Part shown: in pieces, positions 36,369-45,094 of the stretch
Layout: every line of letters starts with the position of its first letter
How positions within the stretch are numbered: the first letter of the stretch is position 1
NCBI GenBank assembly: GCA_002067705.1
Contig: MVRL01000107.1
Span: 1-64,000, forward strand
From: Methanosaeta sp. PtaU1.Bin112
GTDB lineage: Archaea > Halobacteriota > Methanosarcinia > Methanotrichales > Methanotrichaceae
DNA: 64,000 nt
Direction of reading: 5' to 3'
Notes under the pieces: generated by a model
Seen by the model: only the letters and a program-made list of their open reading frames with translations
The model's database searches: none
What the model was told of the DNA's origin: nothing
Made by a program: the position numbers and the translations under genes

Positions 36369-36575
36369 TCAGCAGCGGAATGTTCTGGTGCTGCCTCTTG
36401 CCAAGATCCAGAGCCTCAAGAGGCCGGCTGGTGCCATGCCGCCAAAGGACGCCGGAGGAGCACCATCCGGCGGAGCGCCGCGAGGAGGAATATCGCCCGG
36501 ACCCATTCCGCCGGGCGGCTGACCATTCGGCATTGCAGGAAAGATGAGCAATATGATAGGAAAAGCCAAATACAA
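36369..36575 (-). CDS. Possible short Gly/Pro-rich secreted peptide (weak)
   Basis: The frame starts at TTG 36575 (the only start) and encodes a hydrophobic leader (YLAFPIILLIFPAM) followed by Pro/Gly-rich sequence such as QPPGGMGPGDIPPRGAPP. This looks like a signal peptide plus a collagen-like low-complexity chain, but the last 20 residues lose that character. It may be a remnant. It is divergent from the acylphosphatase gene, with only 20 bases between. Confidence 0.25.
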   Translation of the reverse strand: MYLAFPIILLIFPAMPNGQPPGGMGPGDIPPRGAPPDGAPPASFGGMAPAGLLRLWILARGSTRTFRC

Positions 36576-36595
36576 AAAGAGATGAATCGAATGCG

Positions 36596-37225
36596 ATGAA
36601 GCGGCTCACAGCATTAGTCTCAGGAAAAGTCCAAAGGGTAGGCTACAGAGCCAGGATTACTCAGTTAGCCAATGGCATGGGACTTAAGGGCTTTGTCGAG
36701 AACTTAAGCGATGGAAGAGTCAGAATCATCGTCGAGGGCGATGATGAAAAGATTAAACTATTCGAAGAAGCTATAGACATAAAAAATACCTTCATTCAAG
36801 TGACTAATATTGGAAAAAATTATTCGCAGGCAAATGATGAATTTAGTAGTTTCTATAAACTAGTTGGAACGGGTGAGACTGATTCTCGCCTGGATGAAGG
36901 AATTGGCATATTAAAAGATATGAGAGATCTGCTTATTTCAATCTGCGATGTGCAAAAACAAATGCTCGGAAAGCAAGATCAAATGCTGGAAAAGCAAGAT
37001 CAAATGCTGGAAAAGCAAGATCAAATGCTGGAAAAGCAAGATCAAATGCTCGGGAAGCAAGATCAAATGCTCGGCAAACAGGAAGAGACAATTCTCGAGA
37101 TCAAGGACATGAACCAGAGCCTAAATGATAAAATGGACCGGGCGCTGGACAGGAGCGAGATTATTGAATTGAAAAGCGATGTATCGGAGATGAAATCTGC
37201 TCTGAAAGCGAAGGGCATAATTTAG
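36596..37225 (+). CDS. Acylphosphatase fused to a heptad-repeat coiled coil
   Basis: 209 residues. Residues 1-90 form an acylphosphatase domain: GKVQRVGYR gives the catalytic Arg18 and GFVENLSDG gives the catalytic Asn36, both conserved. After a linker, residues 126-160 are five exact seven-residue units of pattern KQDQML(E/G), flanked by degenerate ones and a further amphipathic helix to the end. A seven-residue period with Met/Leu core positions predicts a long coiled coil, so the enzyme is probably multimeric. Ordinary acylphosphatases are about 90 residues and lack this part. The function of the fusion is unknown. Confidence 0.82.
   Translation: MKRLTALVSGKVQRVGYRARITQLANGMGLKGFVENLSDGRVRIIVEGDDEKIKLFEEAIDIKNTFIQVTNIGKNYSQANDEFSSFYKLVGTGETDSRLDEGIGILKDMRDLLISICDVQKQMLGKQDQMLEKQDQMLEKQDQMLEKQDQMLGKQDQMLGKQEETILEIKDMNQSLNDKMDRALDRSEIIELKSDVSEMKSALKAKGII
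36971..37075 (+). repeat. 21-base tandem repeat (five units) encoding coiled-coil heptads
   Basis: Five in-frame units, AAGCAAGATCAAATGCTSGRV-like, each encoding one heptad. Three units are identical at DNA level and two differ only at the last codon (Glu to Gly). Near-perfect DNA identity implies recent expansion and likely length variation between strains. Confidence 0.9.
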
Positions 37226-37755
37226 GCTGATGGCCTACTTTATGAGCATGCTGCGAGAAATTATGGTTTGAAATTGCAGTCGGCGATTATATCATTGCAG
37301 GTCTATAGTGTCGTTTCCGGTGCTCCATTCTCGAAGGAGTCTATATTGCGAATGCTTTTCCGGTTCGCTTAATTTGAAGTTGTCGAAAACCTATTGAATT
37401 TGATCTGCATTTCGTTTTCTGGATGCAGGCGACGCGCGCGAAAAAGCGCACTAGTACCATGGGGCTCCACTGCCTTTCATGGGCCGACTGGAACTTGCCA
37501 TTTCGTCCACACGTTGGTCAATCGGGAATCTTGATAATTTCGTAAAATTTAATGATTATTATTTTCTAACTTGAGATCCTCACAAAGGATGACATATTTA
37601 TATTTTTCATGTTGGTGGCTAGATGCTCTCAGGCAGTTCTAATGATGAATTCTGTATTAATCTTCGTACACATCTTTGTTAACCTTTTCCTCATCCGATA
37701 AATTGATAATGCCGCCCTGCCAACCATAGCCCAGCTAACCAGAGGTGTACCTGAA
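37226..37755 (+). other. 530-base intergenic region upstream of purL
   Basis: No protein-like frame or RNA gene recognised on either strand. A TATA-like ACATATTTATAT lies at 37592-37603, which would give the purL mRNA a leader of about 125 bases. The part 37380-37500 is more GC-rich than its surroundings, with a short GCGCG/CGC stretch, and could hold a decayed gene. Confidence 0.4.
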
Positions 37756-40095
37756 TTGAAGATAATCGGTCTTTCCGATCCTGAAGTAGAGGTCAGCCTG
37801 CGCGCCGCCGGCATCGGCATGTCTGTTCCGGAAGCGCGCACCATTGCCGGGGTGCTGGGACGCGATCCCACCCTCACGGAATTATTCTGCTATGATGCCA
37901 TGTGGTCCGAGCACTGCTCCTACAAAAGCTCCCGGTCCACCCTTCGAGAATTCCTTCCTACCGATGGCCCCAATGTGGTTATGGGCCCTGTTGAAGACTC
38001 CGGAATAGTGGCCATAGACGACAAATGGTGCGTCGTCATCTCCCACGAGAGCCACAACCATCCGAGCCAGGTTCTGCCCAACGAAGGCGCAGCTACCGGC
38101 ATCGGCGGCATCGTCCGCGATGTCAACTGCATGGGGGCGACAGTTGTCGCCACCGCCGATCCCCTGCGCTTCGGCAATCCCTACGGCCCCAAAGCCAACA
38201 AGGTGCGCTGGGTGGCAGAGGGCGTCGTTGATGGAATCTGGCAGTATGGCAATGCTCTGGGTGTTCCCAACATGGGCGGAGACATCGTATTCAACGATAG
38301 CTTCGATGACAACTGCCTGGTAAATGTAGTTTCCATCGGCATTGTGCGGCGCGACCAGATCATTCGCTCCCGGGCTCCGCCTCTGGCTGGCGAGAAGGGC
38401 TACGACATTATTCTTATCGGAAAGCCCACCGATTCATCCGGCTTGGGCGGCGTCACCTTTGCTTCTGAAGCCCTGCGAGAAGAGGACGAGGAGACAAACC
38501 GGGGCGCTGTGCAGATCCCAGATCCATTCCTGAAGAACGTGCTCTTCAAGGCAAACGACGATCTCTTCAAGCTCGTCCGAGAGGCAGGCGTCGAGATAGG
38601 CTTCAAGGACCTGGGCGGCGGCGGCTTTACCTGCGCCACCTCTGAGATGGGATCTGCCGGCGGCTTCGGCATGGAGATCAACCTGGATGACATGCATAAA
38701 GCTGCCGACTTTCCAGCCGAGGTGCTGAGCATCGCCGAGACTCAGGAGAGATTCCTGATAATATCGCCTCCGGAGTTGCGCGAGAAGATCCTCAAGATCT
38801 ACAACGAGGACTGGGATCTGCCCAACGTTTACGAGGGAGCCAGAGCCAGCGTTGTGGGAAAAATCAATACTGGTGACCGATTCAGGGTTAGCTACAAAGG
38901 CGAGATGGCCTGCGATGTCCCAATAAAGCACCTCACAGAAGGAATCCGCTATAATCGTCTGGAGTTGCCGCGCACCATTAAGGTCTCCGAGCCGGATTTT
39001 GCCGAGCCGGCGGACTACAATGATGTGCTGCTCAAGATCTTAAGGTCGCCCAATATCGCCTCCAGAGAGCACGTCTACCGGTACTATGATACAGAGGTCA
39101 TGGGCAATACCGTTATCCGTCCCGGCGAAGCTGATGCAGGCCTCATAGCTCCGGTTCGGGGGGAGATGTTCGGGGTGGCGCTGGCTGTTGACTCCAATCC
39201 ATTCTACGGACGGCTCAGCCCCTACTGGGGCGGGGCGACAGCAGCTGCAGAGGCCATGAGAAATGTTGCTGCCATTGGAGCGGTACCTTCAACTCTCACC
39301 GACTGCCTGAACTACGGCAACCCGGAAAAACCGGAAGCATTTTGGGAGTTCCGGGAGGGGGTCAAGGGTCTGGCCGAATCCTGCAAGAACCTCTATCTCA
39401 AGGGATTTGAGGACCAACAGCAGCCGGTTCCCATCGTCTCCGGCAACGTCAGCTTCTATAATGAATCGCCTGATGGATCGGTGGATCCATCGCCTGTAGT
39501 GGCCTGCGTGGGCATCATGAAAGACATCTCCAAGGCCATTACAATGGATCTCAAGAAAGCCGGCGACAAGCTATTTCTCATCGGTCCCAGGTTTGACGAG
39601 CTGGGCGGATCTGAGTATTACCAGACCATTCTGGGAGTGACGGGAGCTAATGTGCCCATCGTTCGCTTCGACCTGGAGAGGAATATGATCTATGCAGTCA
39701 TCGATGCCATCGATGAAGGAATCCTGGCAGCGGCGCATGATATCTCCAACGGCGGTCTTGCAGCAAGCCTTTGCGAGATGGCGCTGGTCCGTCCGGCCCG
39801 GTTTGGTTTTGATGTTGATCTGGCGGGAGAGGGCGTACAGGGCAGCGAAGGCGGCATGAGAACTGACAAAATCCTGTTCTCCGAATCCTCAGGCTTTGTC
39901 CTAGAGGCTAAAGCGGGCAGCGAGGCCCGGCTGATTGAGCTATTAAAGAAATACGATCTGGAGCCGATGCAAATCGGCACAGTTACAGGCAAGAGACGGA
40001 TTGTGATATCAAGATCAGGCGAGTCTGTAGCCGACCTAGACCTGGATGAGGCGAGGAATGCCTGGATGTCTGGTCTTGTGGAGGCAATGAGATGA
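37756..40095 (+). CDS. purL: Phosphoribosylformylglycinamidine synthase, large subunit (PurL)
   Basis: 779 residues, the size of the small-type PurL that needs separate PurQ and PurS. The start is TTG at 37756, supported by GAGGTG (37742-37747) eight bases upstream and the family-typical N-terminus. Landmarks are MWSEHCSYKSS, SHESHNHPS, the DPLRFG segment and the duplicated AIRS-like halves with GGGGFTCATSEM and AAHDISNGGLA. It converts FGAR to FGAM with ATP in purine synthesis. It overlaps purQ by four bases. Confidence 0.95.
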   Translation: MKIIGLSDPEVEVSLRAAGIGMSVPEARTIAGVLGRDPTLTELFCYDAMWSEHCSYKSSRSTLREFLPTDGPNVVMGPVEDSGIVAIDDKWCVVISHESHNHPSQVLPNEGAATGIGGIVRDVNCMGATVVATADPLRFGNPYGPKANKVRWVAEGVVDGIWQYGNALGVPNMGGDIVFNDSFDDNCLVNVVSIGIVRRDQIIRSRAPPLAGEKGYDIILIGKPTDSSGLGGVTFASEALREEDEETNRGAVQIPDPFLKNVLFKANDDLFKLVREAGVEIGFKDLGGGGFTCATSEMGSAGGFGMEINLDDMHKAADFPAEVLSIAETQERFLIISPPELREKILKIYNEDWDLPNVYEGARASVVGKINTGDRFRVSYKGEMACDVPIKHLTEGIRYNRLELPRTIKVSEPDFAEPADYNDVLLKILRSPNIASREHVYRYYDTEVMGNTVIRPGEADAGLIAPVRGEMFGVALAVDSNPFYGRLSPYWGGATAAAEAMRNVAAIGAVPSTLTDCLNYGNPEKPEAFWEFREGVKGLAESCKNLYLKGFEDQQQPVPIVSGNVSFYNESPDGSVDPSPVVACVGIMKDISKAITMDLKKAGDKLFLIGPRFDELGGSEYYQTILGVTGANVPIVRFDLERNMIYAVIDAIDEGILAAAHDISNGGLAASLCEMALVRPARFGFDVDLAGEGVQGSEGGMRTDKILFSESSGFVLEAKAGSEARLIELLKKYDLEPMQIGTVTGKRRIVISRSGESVADLDLDEARNAWMSGLVEAMR

Positions 40096-40958
40096 AGATA
40101 GCAGTTATGCAGTTCCCGGGAACGAACTGCGAGTTTGAGACGCTGGTAGCAGTGAAAGCTGTGGACATGGAGGGCGAGATCTTTCGCTGGAACCGATCTG
40201 CCGGCGAGCTGTCCGACTTTGATGGCTTTGTCATACCGGGTGGATTCTCTTATCAGGACAGGATTCGAGCCGGAGTCATAGCCTCCAAAGAGCCGGTCAT
40301 GAGCGCCCTGAAAGAAGAAGCCGACAAGGGAAAGCCGATTCTGGGAATCTGCAACGGATTTCAGATTCTGGTTGAGTCAGGACTTCTTCCTGGCCGGAGC
40401 ATATCCTGCGATAAAGAGAGCGAAAAAGGCAGCAACATGGGCGTCGGCAGCGGAAGCAACAAGGCTTCTTCCAATGTAGATATGGCTCTGGCCCAAAATG
40501 TTATGATCTCCAAGGGAAAGATTGTGCGGCGGGGCTACTACTGCGATTGGGTCAATCTCCGTCATGAATCTCCATCCAAAAGGTGCAGCGGTTCGTTTGC
40601 CATCGAGAGGGGAGCTCTGCTCAAGATCCCAATCGCTCACGGCGAAGGAAATCTGGTCACAACCACTCCCGGGCTGATCAAGAAGCTCAATGACGATCAG
40701 CAGGTGATCTTCCGTTACTGCGATAAGAATGGTCGGATCATAAATGAGTTTCCATTCAATGTAAACGGAAGCACAGAGAGCATAGCCGCCATCTGCAATG
40801 AGCAAGGCAACGTTCTGGGCATGATGCCTCATCCAGAGAGGGCCTTTTTTGCCTGGCAGCTTCCGGCCTTCGATCCGAGAAAGCAGCGAGCCGATGAGGC
40901 CGGTCCGGGCAGAAGGGTATTCGAATCCATGAAGCGCTATATCGAGGTGAACGCATGA
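40092..40958 (+). CDS. purQ: Phosphoribosylformylglycinamidine synthase, glutaminase subunit (PurQ)
   Basis: 288 residues. Class I glutamine amidotransferase with the nucleophile elbow GICNGFQIL and the His-Glu pair in MMPHPERAFF. It is longer than typical PurQ (about 230) because of a polar Ser/Gly-rich insert at about 112-135 (ESEKGSNMGVGSGSNKASS) and a longer C-terminal loop. It supplies ammonia to PurL. Its ATG overlaps the purL stop and its stop overlaps the next ATG, so all three genes are translationally coupled. Confidence 0.95.
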   Translation: MKIAVMQFPGTNCEFETLVAVKAVDMEGEIFRWNRSAGELSDFDGFVIPGGFSYQDRIRAGVIASKEPVMSALKEEADKGKPILGICNGFQILVESGLLPGRSISCDKESEKGSNMGVGSGSNKASSNVDMALAQNVMISKGKIVRRGYYCDWVNLRHESPSKRCSGSFAIERGALLKIPIAHGEGNLVTTTPGLIKKLNDDQQVIFRYCDKNGRIINEFPFNVNGSTESIAAICNEQGNVLGMMPHPERAFFAWQLPAFDPRKQRADEAGPGRRVFESMKRYIEVNA

Positions 40959-41452
40959 GCCCTAACCGGAAGATCAATCTGCGCGTCTGGCTTAAGATAC
41001 CAGATGCCGAGGCTGCCACAGTTAAGAACACTCTCGTTCGGCGTTTGGGCTACAAGAATATCCTGGCCGATGTCAAGAAAGAGCGCTTGTTCTCCATCGA
41101 AATAGATTCGGGCGATCCTGAGGAATTGGCCAAGAGCTTTGCCAAAGAGCTGGTCAACGAGAATAAAGAGAGCTATAAGGCTCTGATCGATGAGCTCCTG
41201 TTTGAGGATGAATACGTGCCGGTAAAAGTCGCGCTCCATATCGAAGATGGAGAGGCCATATCCGTCCGGGAGCGGCTGCGGAGCCGTCTGGGCTTCGGAA
41301 ATGTTGTGGACGTGAAGAAGGCGACCATCTGGAAGCTTTACTTCGATACGCTCAGGCCGGAAGCAGAGGTGGCAGCCAGGGAGATTGCCGAGCGGCTGCT
41401 CATCAATCCGCACAAAGATAGCTACGAGATCCTGAGCAGACCGATTATATGA
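40955..41452 (+). CDS. purS: PurS-like protein, tandem fusion of two PurS domains
   Basis: 165 residues, twice the normal PurS length (about 80). The two halves (about 5-78 and 84-158) repeat the same pattern: a first strand (NLRVWLKIPD / PVKVALHIED), a helix ending RRLGYKN / RSRLGFGN, strand DVKK, then a helix ending in KELVNE / ERLLINP and the final SYKAL / SYEIL. PurS normally works as a dimer that bridges PurL and PurQ; this fusion would make that dimer within one chain. The position as third gene of the purLQS operon with four-base overlaps supports the call. Confidence 0.85.
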   Translation: MSPNRKINLRVWLKIPDAEAATVKNTLVRRLGYKNILADVKKERLFSIEIDSGDPEELAKSFAKELVNENKESYKALIDELLFEDEYVPVKVALHIEDGEAISVRERLRSRLGFGNVVDVKKATIWKLYFDTLRPEAEVAAREIAERLLINPHKDSYEILSRPII

Positions 41453-41458
41453 AGCTAC

Positions 41459-41492
41459 AGGCCTGACGAACAGGCCTTCCTCAATTTTTTTT
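41459..41492 (+). terminator. Terminator of the purLQS operon
   Basis: Seven-base-pair stem AGGCCTG / CAGGCCT with a five-base loop, followed by a run of eight T (41485-41492). It begins right after the purS stop. Confidence 0.75.
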
Positions 41493-41507
41493 GGTGCAAA
41501 TCCTTGC

Positions 41508-41762
41508 TCACAAAATGCTCAATGCAAATGGCAGCATGTCCAGGACGGTCAAGGCGATAACTGCGCCGATCCAGTAAAGTGGTTTATTGAAATACCACGT
41601 TCTGCTCGTGCGGGCATAAATGTAGGCGATATAAGGAAGGAGCGGCACGAAAGAGATCAAAGGATGAGGCTCCAGCTTCAATACGAATGTAAAGATGTAG
41701 CCCTGGCAGAGGAGACAGATAACGGTTGCCAGCCCGACCTTGGCCTGGTTGTTCAATCTCAT
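41508..41762 (-). CDS. Small multi-span membrane protein
   Basis: 84 residues with three predicted hydrophobic helices (about 8-28, 34-50 and 62-82), basic between helices (YARTSRTW). No family recognised. It lies between the purLQS terminator and polX, on the polX strand. Confidence 0.6.
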   Translation of the reverse strand: MRLNNQAKVGLATVICLLCQGYIFTFVLKLEPHPLISFVPLLPYIAYIYARTSRTWYFNKPLYWIGAVIALTVLDMLPFALSIL

Positions 41763-41878
41763 AGTCCCGGTTTTCTCTTTTCCCTGTTTATAAGCCTTTC
41801 ATGCTTTGCAGCTTATTTTCTTGTTGCATATCTTCTTGTAGCATATCATTATCCTTTCCGATAATATCCACGCCCTGC

Positions 41879-43606
41879 TTAGCGCCTCAGCAGGGATAGC
41901 AGCTGCTTGAGAGGCAAGGTATTGATCACATTATTTCTCTCCAACCACGCCCGCCTGGCCACATTCACTCCGTATTTCATATTCAGCAGCTGTTTGGCAT
42001 CGTGGGCATCGGAGTTGATGCAGAGCATAGCGCCCATCTCTTTGGCTGCTCGGCTATTGACATCGTTCAGATCCAGGCGGCTGGGATAGGAGTTTATCTC
42101 CAGGACGGTCTTTGTCCTGGCTGCCGCCTTGAGGACCGCCTGAATGTCCACCTCGTAGGCCTCTCGCTCATCGATTATCCTTCCTGTGGGGTGGGCAATG
42201 ATGTCCACGTTCTCGTTCTCAATAGCCGAGATCAGCCTTCCGGTTATCGACCTCTCCGACTGCTGCAATCCCATATGCACTGAGGCCACCACCACGTCGC
42301 ATCTTGCCAGAAGATCATCGGGATAATCGAGCCTGCCATCGGCTTTGATATCCACCTCCGTTCCCGCCAGAACGGTGAAGTCGATCTCCTTTTGCTGGAG
42401 ACTCTCGTTGACGGCAGCGATGGCCTTGATCTTCCTCTCGAGCTTCTCAGGGTCAAGGCCCCCGGCTATGCCAACGGAAGGCGAATGATCGCAAAGGGCA
42501 ATGTACTCGTAGCCCAGAGCCATAGCGGCATTGGCCATCTCCAGGATGGAAGCTCTGCCGTCCGACCAGTCGCTATGAACATGCAGATCGCCCCGAATGT
42601 CCTTCAGCTCCAGAAGCTGAGGCAGCGCTCCTCGCAGGGCCGCCTCGATCTCGCCCCGGTCCTCCCTCATCTCTGGAGCAATATAGGGCAGACCCAAAGC
42701 AGCGTAGACATCCTCCTCTCGATCATAGAAAATGTCCCGACTGTCTGCCAGGCGGGTGAGCGAGTATTCGCTCAGAGAGAAGCCGCGGCTGAGGGCAAGC
42801 TGCCTCAGCCGGACGTTATGCTCCTTTGAGCCTGTGAAATACTGCAGAACCGTTCCGAAGGACTGATGCTCCACGATCCTCAGGTCGACCTGAATCGTCT
42901 CCTGCACTATGACGCTGGCCTTGGTTGGACCCTGGGCTAAAACCTCTTCGACCAGAGGTATGCGCACGAAGGCAGCGACGACCTCTTCAGGCCGGCTGGC
43001 GGTGGCCAGGATGTCGATGTCCCCCACGGTTTCCCGCGCCCGGCGGAAGCTCCCCGCGACAGTGATGTGCTCCAGGCCCTCCATGTCCCGCAAGCGGGCT
43101 AGAATATCGTTTACAATGGGCTCGGCGGTGCTGTAGAGAATGCGGGTGCTGCGCTTTTTGTACCTTTCAATTGATTTTAGAATGTTTGTCTCCCTGGTCG
43201 GCCCCATCCTGGGAAGCCTTCTGATGCGGTGCTCTCTCGCGGCTGCCTCCAGCTCCTGCAGGTTGGTTATATTCAGCTTTTCGTGCAGCAGAGAAACAGT
43301 CTTCGGGCCGAGCCCTGAGATCTGAAGAAGCTCTACCAGGCCCGGCGGAGTTCCCGCTAAAAGCTCCTGATGAGCCTCGATTTTACCGGTTCTCAGATAC
43401 TCCTCCACCTTCTGGGCGATGGCTTTTCCCACTCCGGGAACGGACTGCAGTCTCTTCTCCTTGCAGACGACGGTTATGTCCTCGGGAAGAGACTCAATGG
43501 CCCGGGCGGCCTTGCTGAAGGCGATGATCTTGAAGCGGTTCTCGGCATGAAGCTCAAGCAGCTCTGCCATCTGGTAGAGAAGGGCGGCAACCTCGCGGTT
43601 TTTCAC
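41879..43606 (-). CDS. polX: Family X DNA polymerase with PHP exonuclease domain (PolX)
   Basis: 575 residues, the normal PolX size. Helix-hairpin-helix regions (LQSVPGVGKAIAQKVEE; ISGLGPKTVSLL) precede the nucleotidyltransferase motif GSFRRARETVGDIDIL with its catalytic Asp pair and VDLRIV for the third Asp. The C-terminal PHP domain (about 335-575) has DLHVHSDWSDG, CDHSPS, GTEVDI, HPTGR and NSDAH metal ligands. It fills short gaps in base-excision repair and has 3'-5' exonuclease or AP-lyase type activity. Confidence 0.95.
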   Translation of the reverse strand: MKNREVAALLYQMAELLELHAENRFKIIAFSKAARAIESLPEDITVVCKEKRLQSVPGVGKAIAQKVEEYLRTGKIEAHQELLAGTPPGLVELLQISGLGPKTVSLLHEKLNITNLQELEAAAREHRIRRLPRMGPTRETNILKSIERYKKRSTRILYSTAEPIVNDILARLRDMEGLEHITVAGSFRRARETVGDIDILATASRPEEVVAAFVRIPLVEEVLAQGPTKASVIVQETIQVDLRIVEHQSFGTVLQYFTGSKEHNVRLRQLALSRGFSLSEYSLTRLADSRDIFYDREEDVYAALGLPYIAPEMREDRGEIEAALRGALPQLLELKDIRGDLHVHSDWSDGRASILEMANAAMALGYEYIALCDHSPSVGIAGGLDPEKLERKIKAIAAVNESLQQKEIDFTVLAGTEVDIKADGRLDYPDDLLARCDVVVASVHMGLQQSERSITGRLISAIENENVDIIAHPTGRIIDEREAYEVDIQAVLKAAARTKTVLEINSYPSRLDLNDVNSRAAKEMGAMLCINSDAHDAKQLLNMKYGVNVARRAWLERNNVINTLPLKQLLSLLRR

Positions 43607-43774
43607 GGGGGAGGATGCGCAGGGATAGGTAATAATATTTTCTCGTCAAGGTTGCATGAGGTCTTGGGCGCTGACGGCGGAGGCAGTCTTTCCGTTATCT
43701 GTAGTCTGGCCCAGTCTGCAATGCAGGATAGATTTCACAGATCATCGGCCTTAATGATGCAGGGAACGAGGCGT

Positions 43775-44080
43775 TCACCATATCCAGCTCAGATCTTTTT
43801 TAAAGTCTTCGTCAGAACTGATTGACAATCTGATGAGTGTTTTCTCTCTTTCGTCAAATTTGCTATATATTTTCAAGAAGAATAGAATATTTGTTGTATT
43901 TAATATACTGCCAAATGCCTGCAATTCTTTTTTCAAAGATATCAATAATTCGTTATTAGGAGATATATCCTCTAAATATTTCTTTAAGTCCAAATAGTCT
44001 TTGGCAGTGTAGCTATTTTTCGGTAGTGTCCCGAATCTACTGTAATTTCGTAGACGCCCTGTATCTTGCAAGTGCGCCAT
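43775..44080 (-). CDS. Small AT-rich hypothetical protein
   Basis: 101 residues from the ATG at 44080 (a GTG at 44116 would add twelve). The product is mostly helical, with Lys/Glu/Leu-rich segments (YLDLKKYLEDISPN, LISLKKELQAFG) and a hydrophobic patch (ILFFLKIYSKFDE). The codon composition is more AT-rich than its neighbours. No family recognised; it is probably an accessory or decaying gene. Confidence 0.4.
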   Translation of the reverse strand: MAHLQDTGRLRNYSRFGTLPKNSYTAKDYLDLKKYLEDISPNNELLISLKKELQAFGSILNTTNILFFLKIYSKFDEREKTLIRLSISSDEDFKKDLSWIW

Positions 44081-44259
44081 GACATTAATTCCAAGAAATA
44101 TATGAAGACGGACCACATTGAATGTTAGAGCATATTATTTAATACTTTATGTCACATTAGTAGCAATTGAAACGAATGCCATGGGAAATTTGCGATTACT
44201 GCATGCCATGCTAACTTGCCCACCTCTCCCGATCGGCCTCACAAGCACCACGTCTGCCC

Positions 44260-44304
44260 GTGCGCTCATGCGGGAGCCTGCCCGGCATCTCAGACGGGGA
44301 CGCT
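44260..44304 (+). repeat. Short dispersed repeat, copy 1
   Basis: About 45 bases, beginning GTGCGCTCATGCGGGAGCC and ending with CATCTCAGACGGGGACGCT. The same sequence recurs at 45095-45154 in the same orientation with a ten-base insertion. It contains a small palindrome (GCGGG-AGCCTG-CCCGG). The two copies flank the toxin-antitoxin pair. Confidence 0.75.
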
Positions 44305-44328
44305 ATCGGTTCTCTCGGTAAATTTGCC

Positions 44329-44619
44329 TCAATGATCTTCGATTGCAGCACATGCCGCAGGCTGAATGGCCTCCAGCGCCTTGAGATCAACCTCACCGGC
44401 GGCAAGTGGCCTGGCCAGCAATCTTCCTTCGTGAAATGCCTTCATGATGCGATCTATTTTTCTCTGAGTATCTATAGAGTAATATGCCTCATCGCAGTTC
44501 GGGCAAACGAATGCCGGAATGTTCTTAATAATTACTACTTGCTCACCAACTCTTGCGATAATCTCTGTTGTCCCTTCTCGCATCTTGCTCTTGCATAGAA
44601 GGCATTCACCAGGATCCAT
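44329..44619 (-). CDS. YgiT-type zinc-finger antitoxin-like protein
   Basis: 96 residues from the ATG at 44619, which has GGAGG seven bases upstream (inside the end of the preceding gene); the longer in-frame start at 44658 would overlap it. Two CxxC pairs (CLLCKSK and CPNCDE) about 30 residues apart form the zinc finger of MqsA/YgiT-type proteins; the remainder is helical without an obvious HTH. Paired one base apart with a DUF4258 gene, a typical type II toxin-antitoxin layout. Confidence 0.8.
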   Translation of the reverse strand: MDPGECLLCKSKMREGTTEIIARVGEQVVIIKNIPAFVCPNCDEAYYSIDTQRKIDRIMKAFHEGRLLARPLAAGEVDLKALEAIQPAACAAIEDH

Positions 44620-44620
44620 T

Positions 44621-44968
44621 CTATTTCCTCCGCTTGCTATTGATCCATTCATCTTCATTTGGCAGATAAACCCTTACAACTATCAGTCTGTTTTTGCAGA
44701 TTGCTACAACTACATGATGTGGTGTTCCTGCTTTCTTCCCTAGCATCAGCACGGCAGGGCAACGATAATCATCATTGTATTCCTCTATTATCTCTCCATT
44801 CTTTATTAAGGATATCAGGTCATCGGATGTGATGTTTCTCTCGAACATCCTTGCACCAGCATGATTGGAAATTATTATACTATTAGTTAAAATAAACAAT
44901 TTTATCTTATCATGCAGGACATCCTCATTATCATTAATATTGCCTGCTGGTGTCATCACCATATACAT
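44621..44968 (-). CDS. DUF4258-family putative toxin
   Basis: 115 residues. The core pattern SNHAGARMFERNITSDDLISLIKNGEIIEEY and HHVVVAICKNRLIVVRVY is that of DUF4258, a RelE/BrnT-like fold found as the toxin partner of YgiT-type zinc-finger proteins. The first 15-20 residues are unusual for the family, so a later start is possible. Expected role: mRNA cleavage or translation block under stress, held in check by the downstream protein. Confidence 0.75.
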   Translation of the reverse strand: MYMVMTPAGNINDNEDVLHDKIKLFILTNSIIISNHAGARMFERNITSDDLISLIKNGEIIEEYNDDYRCPAVLMLGKKAGTPHHVVVAICKNRLIVVRVYLPNEDEWINSKRRK

Positions 44969-45094
44969 CCGTTTTGATATTAATTAAGATATCGGGCAAA
45001 AACAGAATGGGTTTCTAAATGTCCTGCACAATCCTGTCCACCAAGGCGCAAGGCCCTTCAGGTCCCACCGTCGCATCCTTCATGCCGGCTCGCC

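Noticed and set aside
36971-37096. Possible CRISPR-like array
   Set aside because: Units are contiguous 21-base in-frame codon repeats without spacers; they encode coiled-coil heptads.
44118-44328. Plus-strand frame covering dispersed repeat copy 1
   Set aside because: The frame is AT-rich at one end and repeat-derived at the other, with no recognisable domain or ribosome site.
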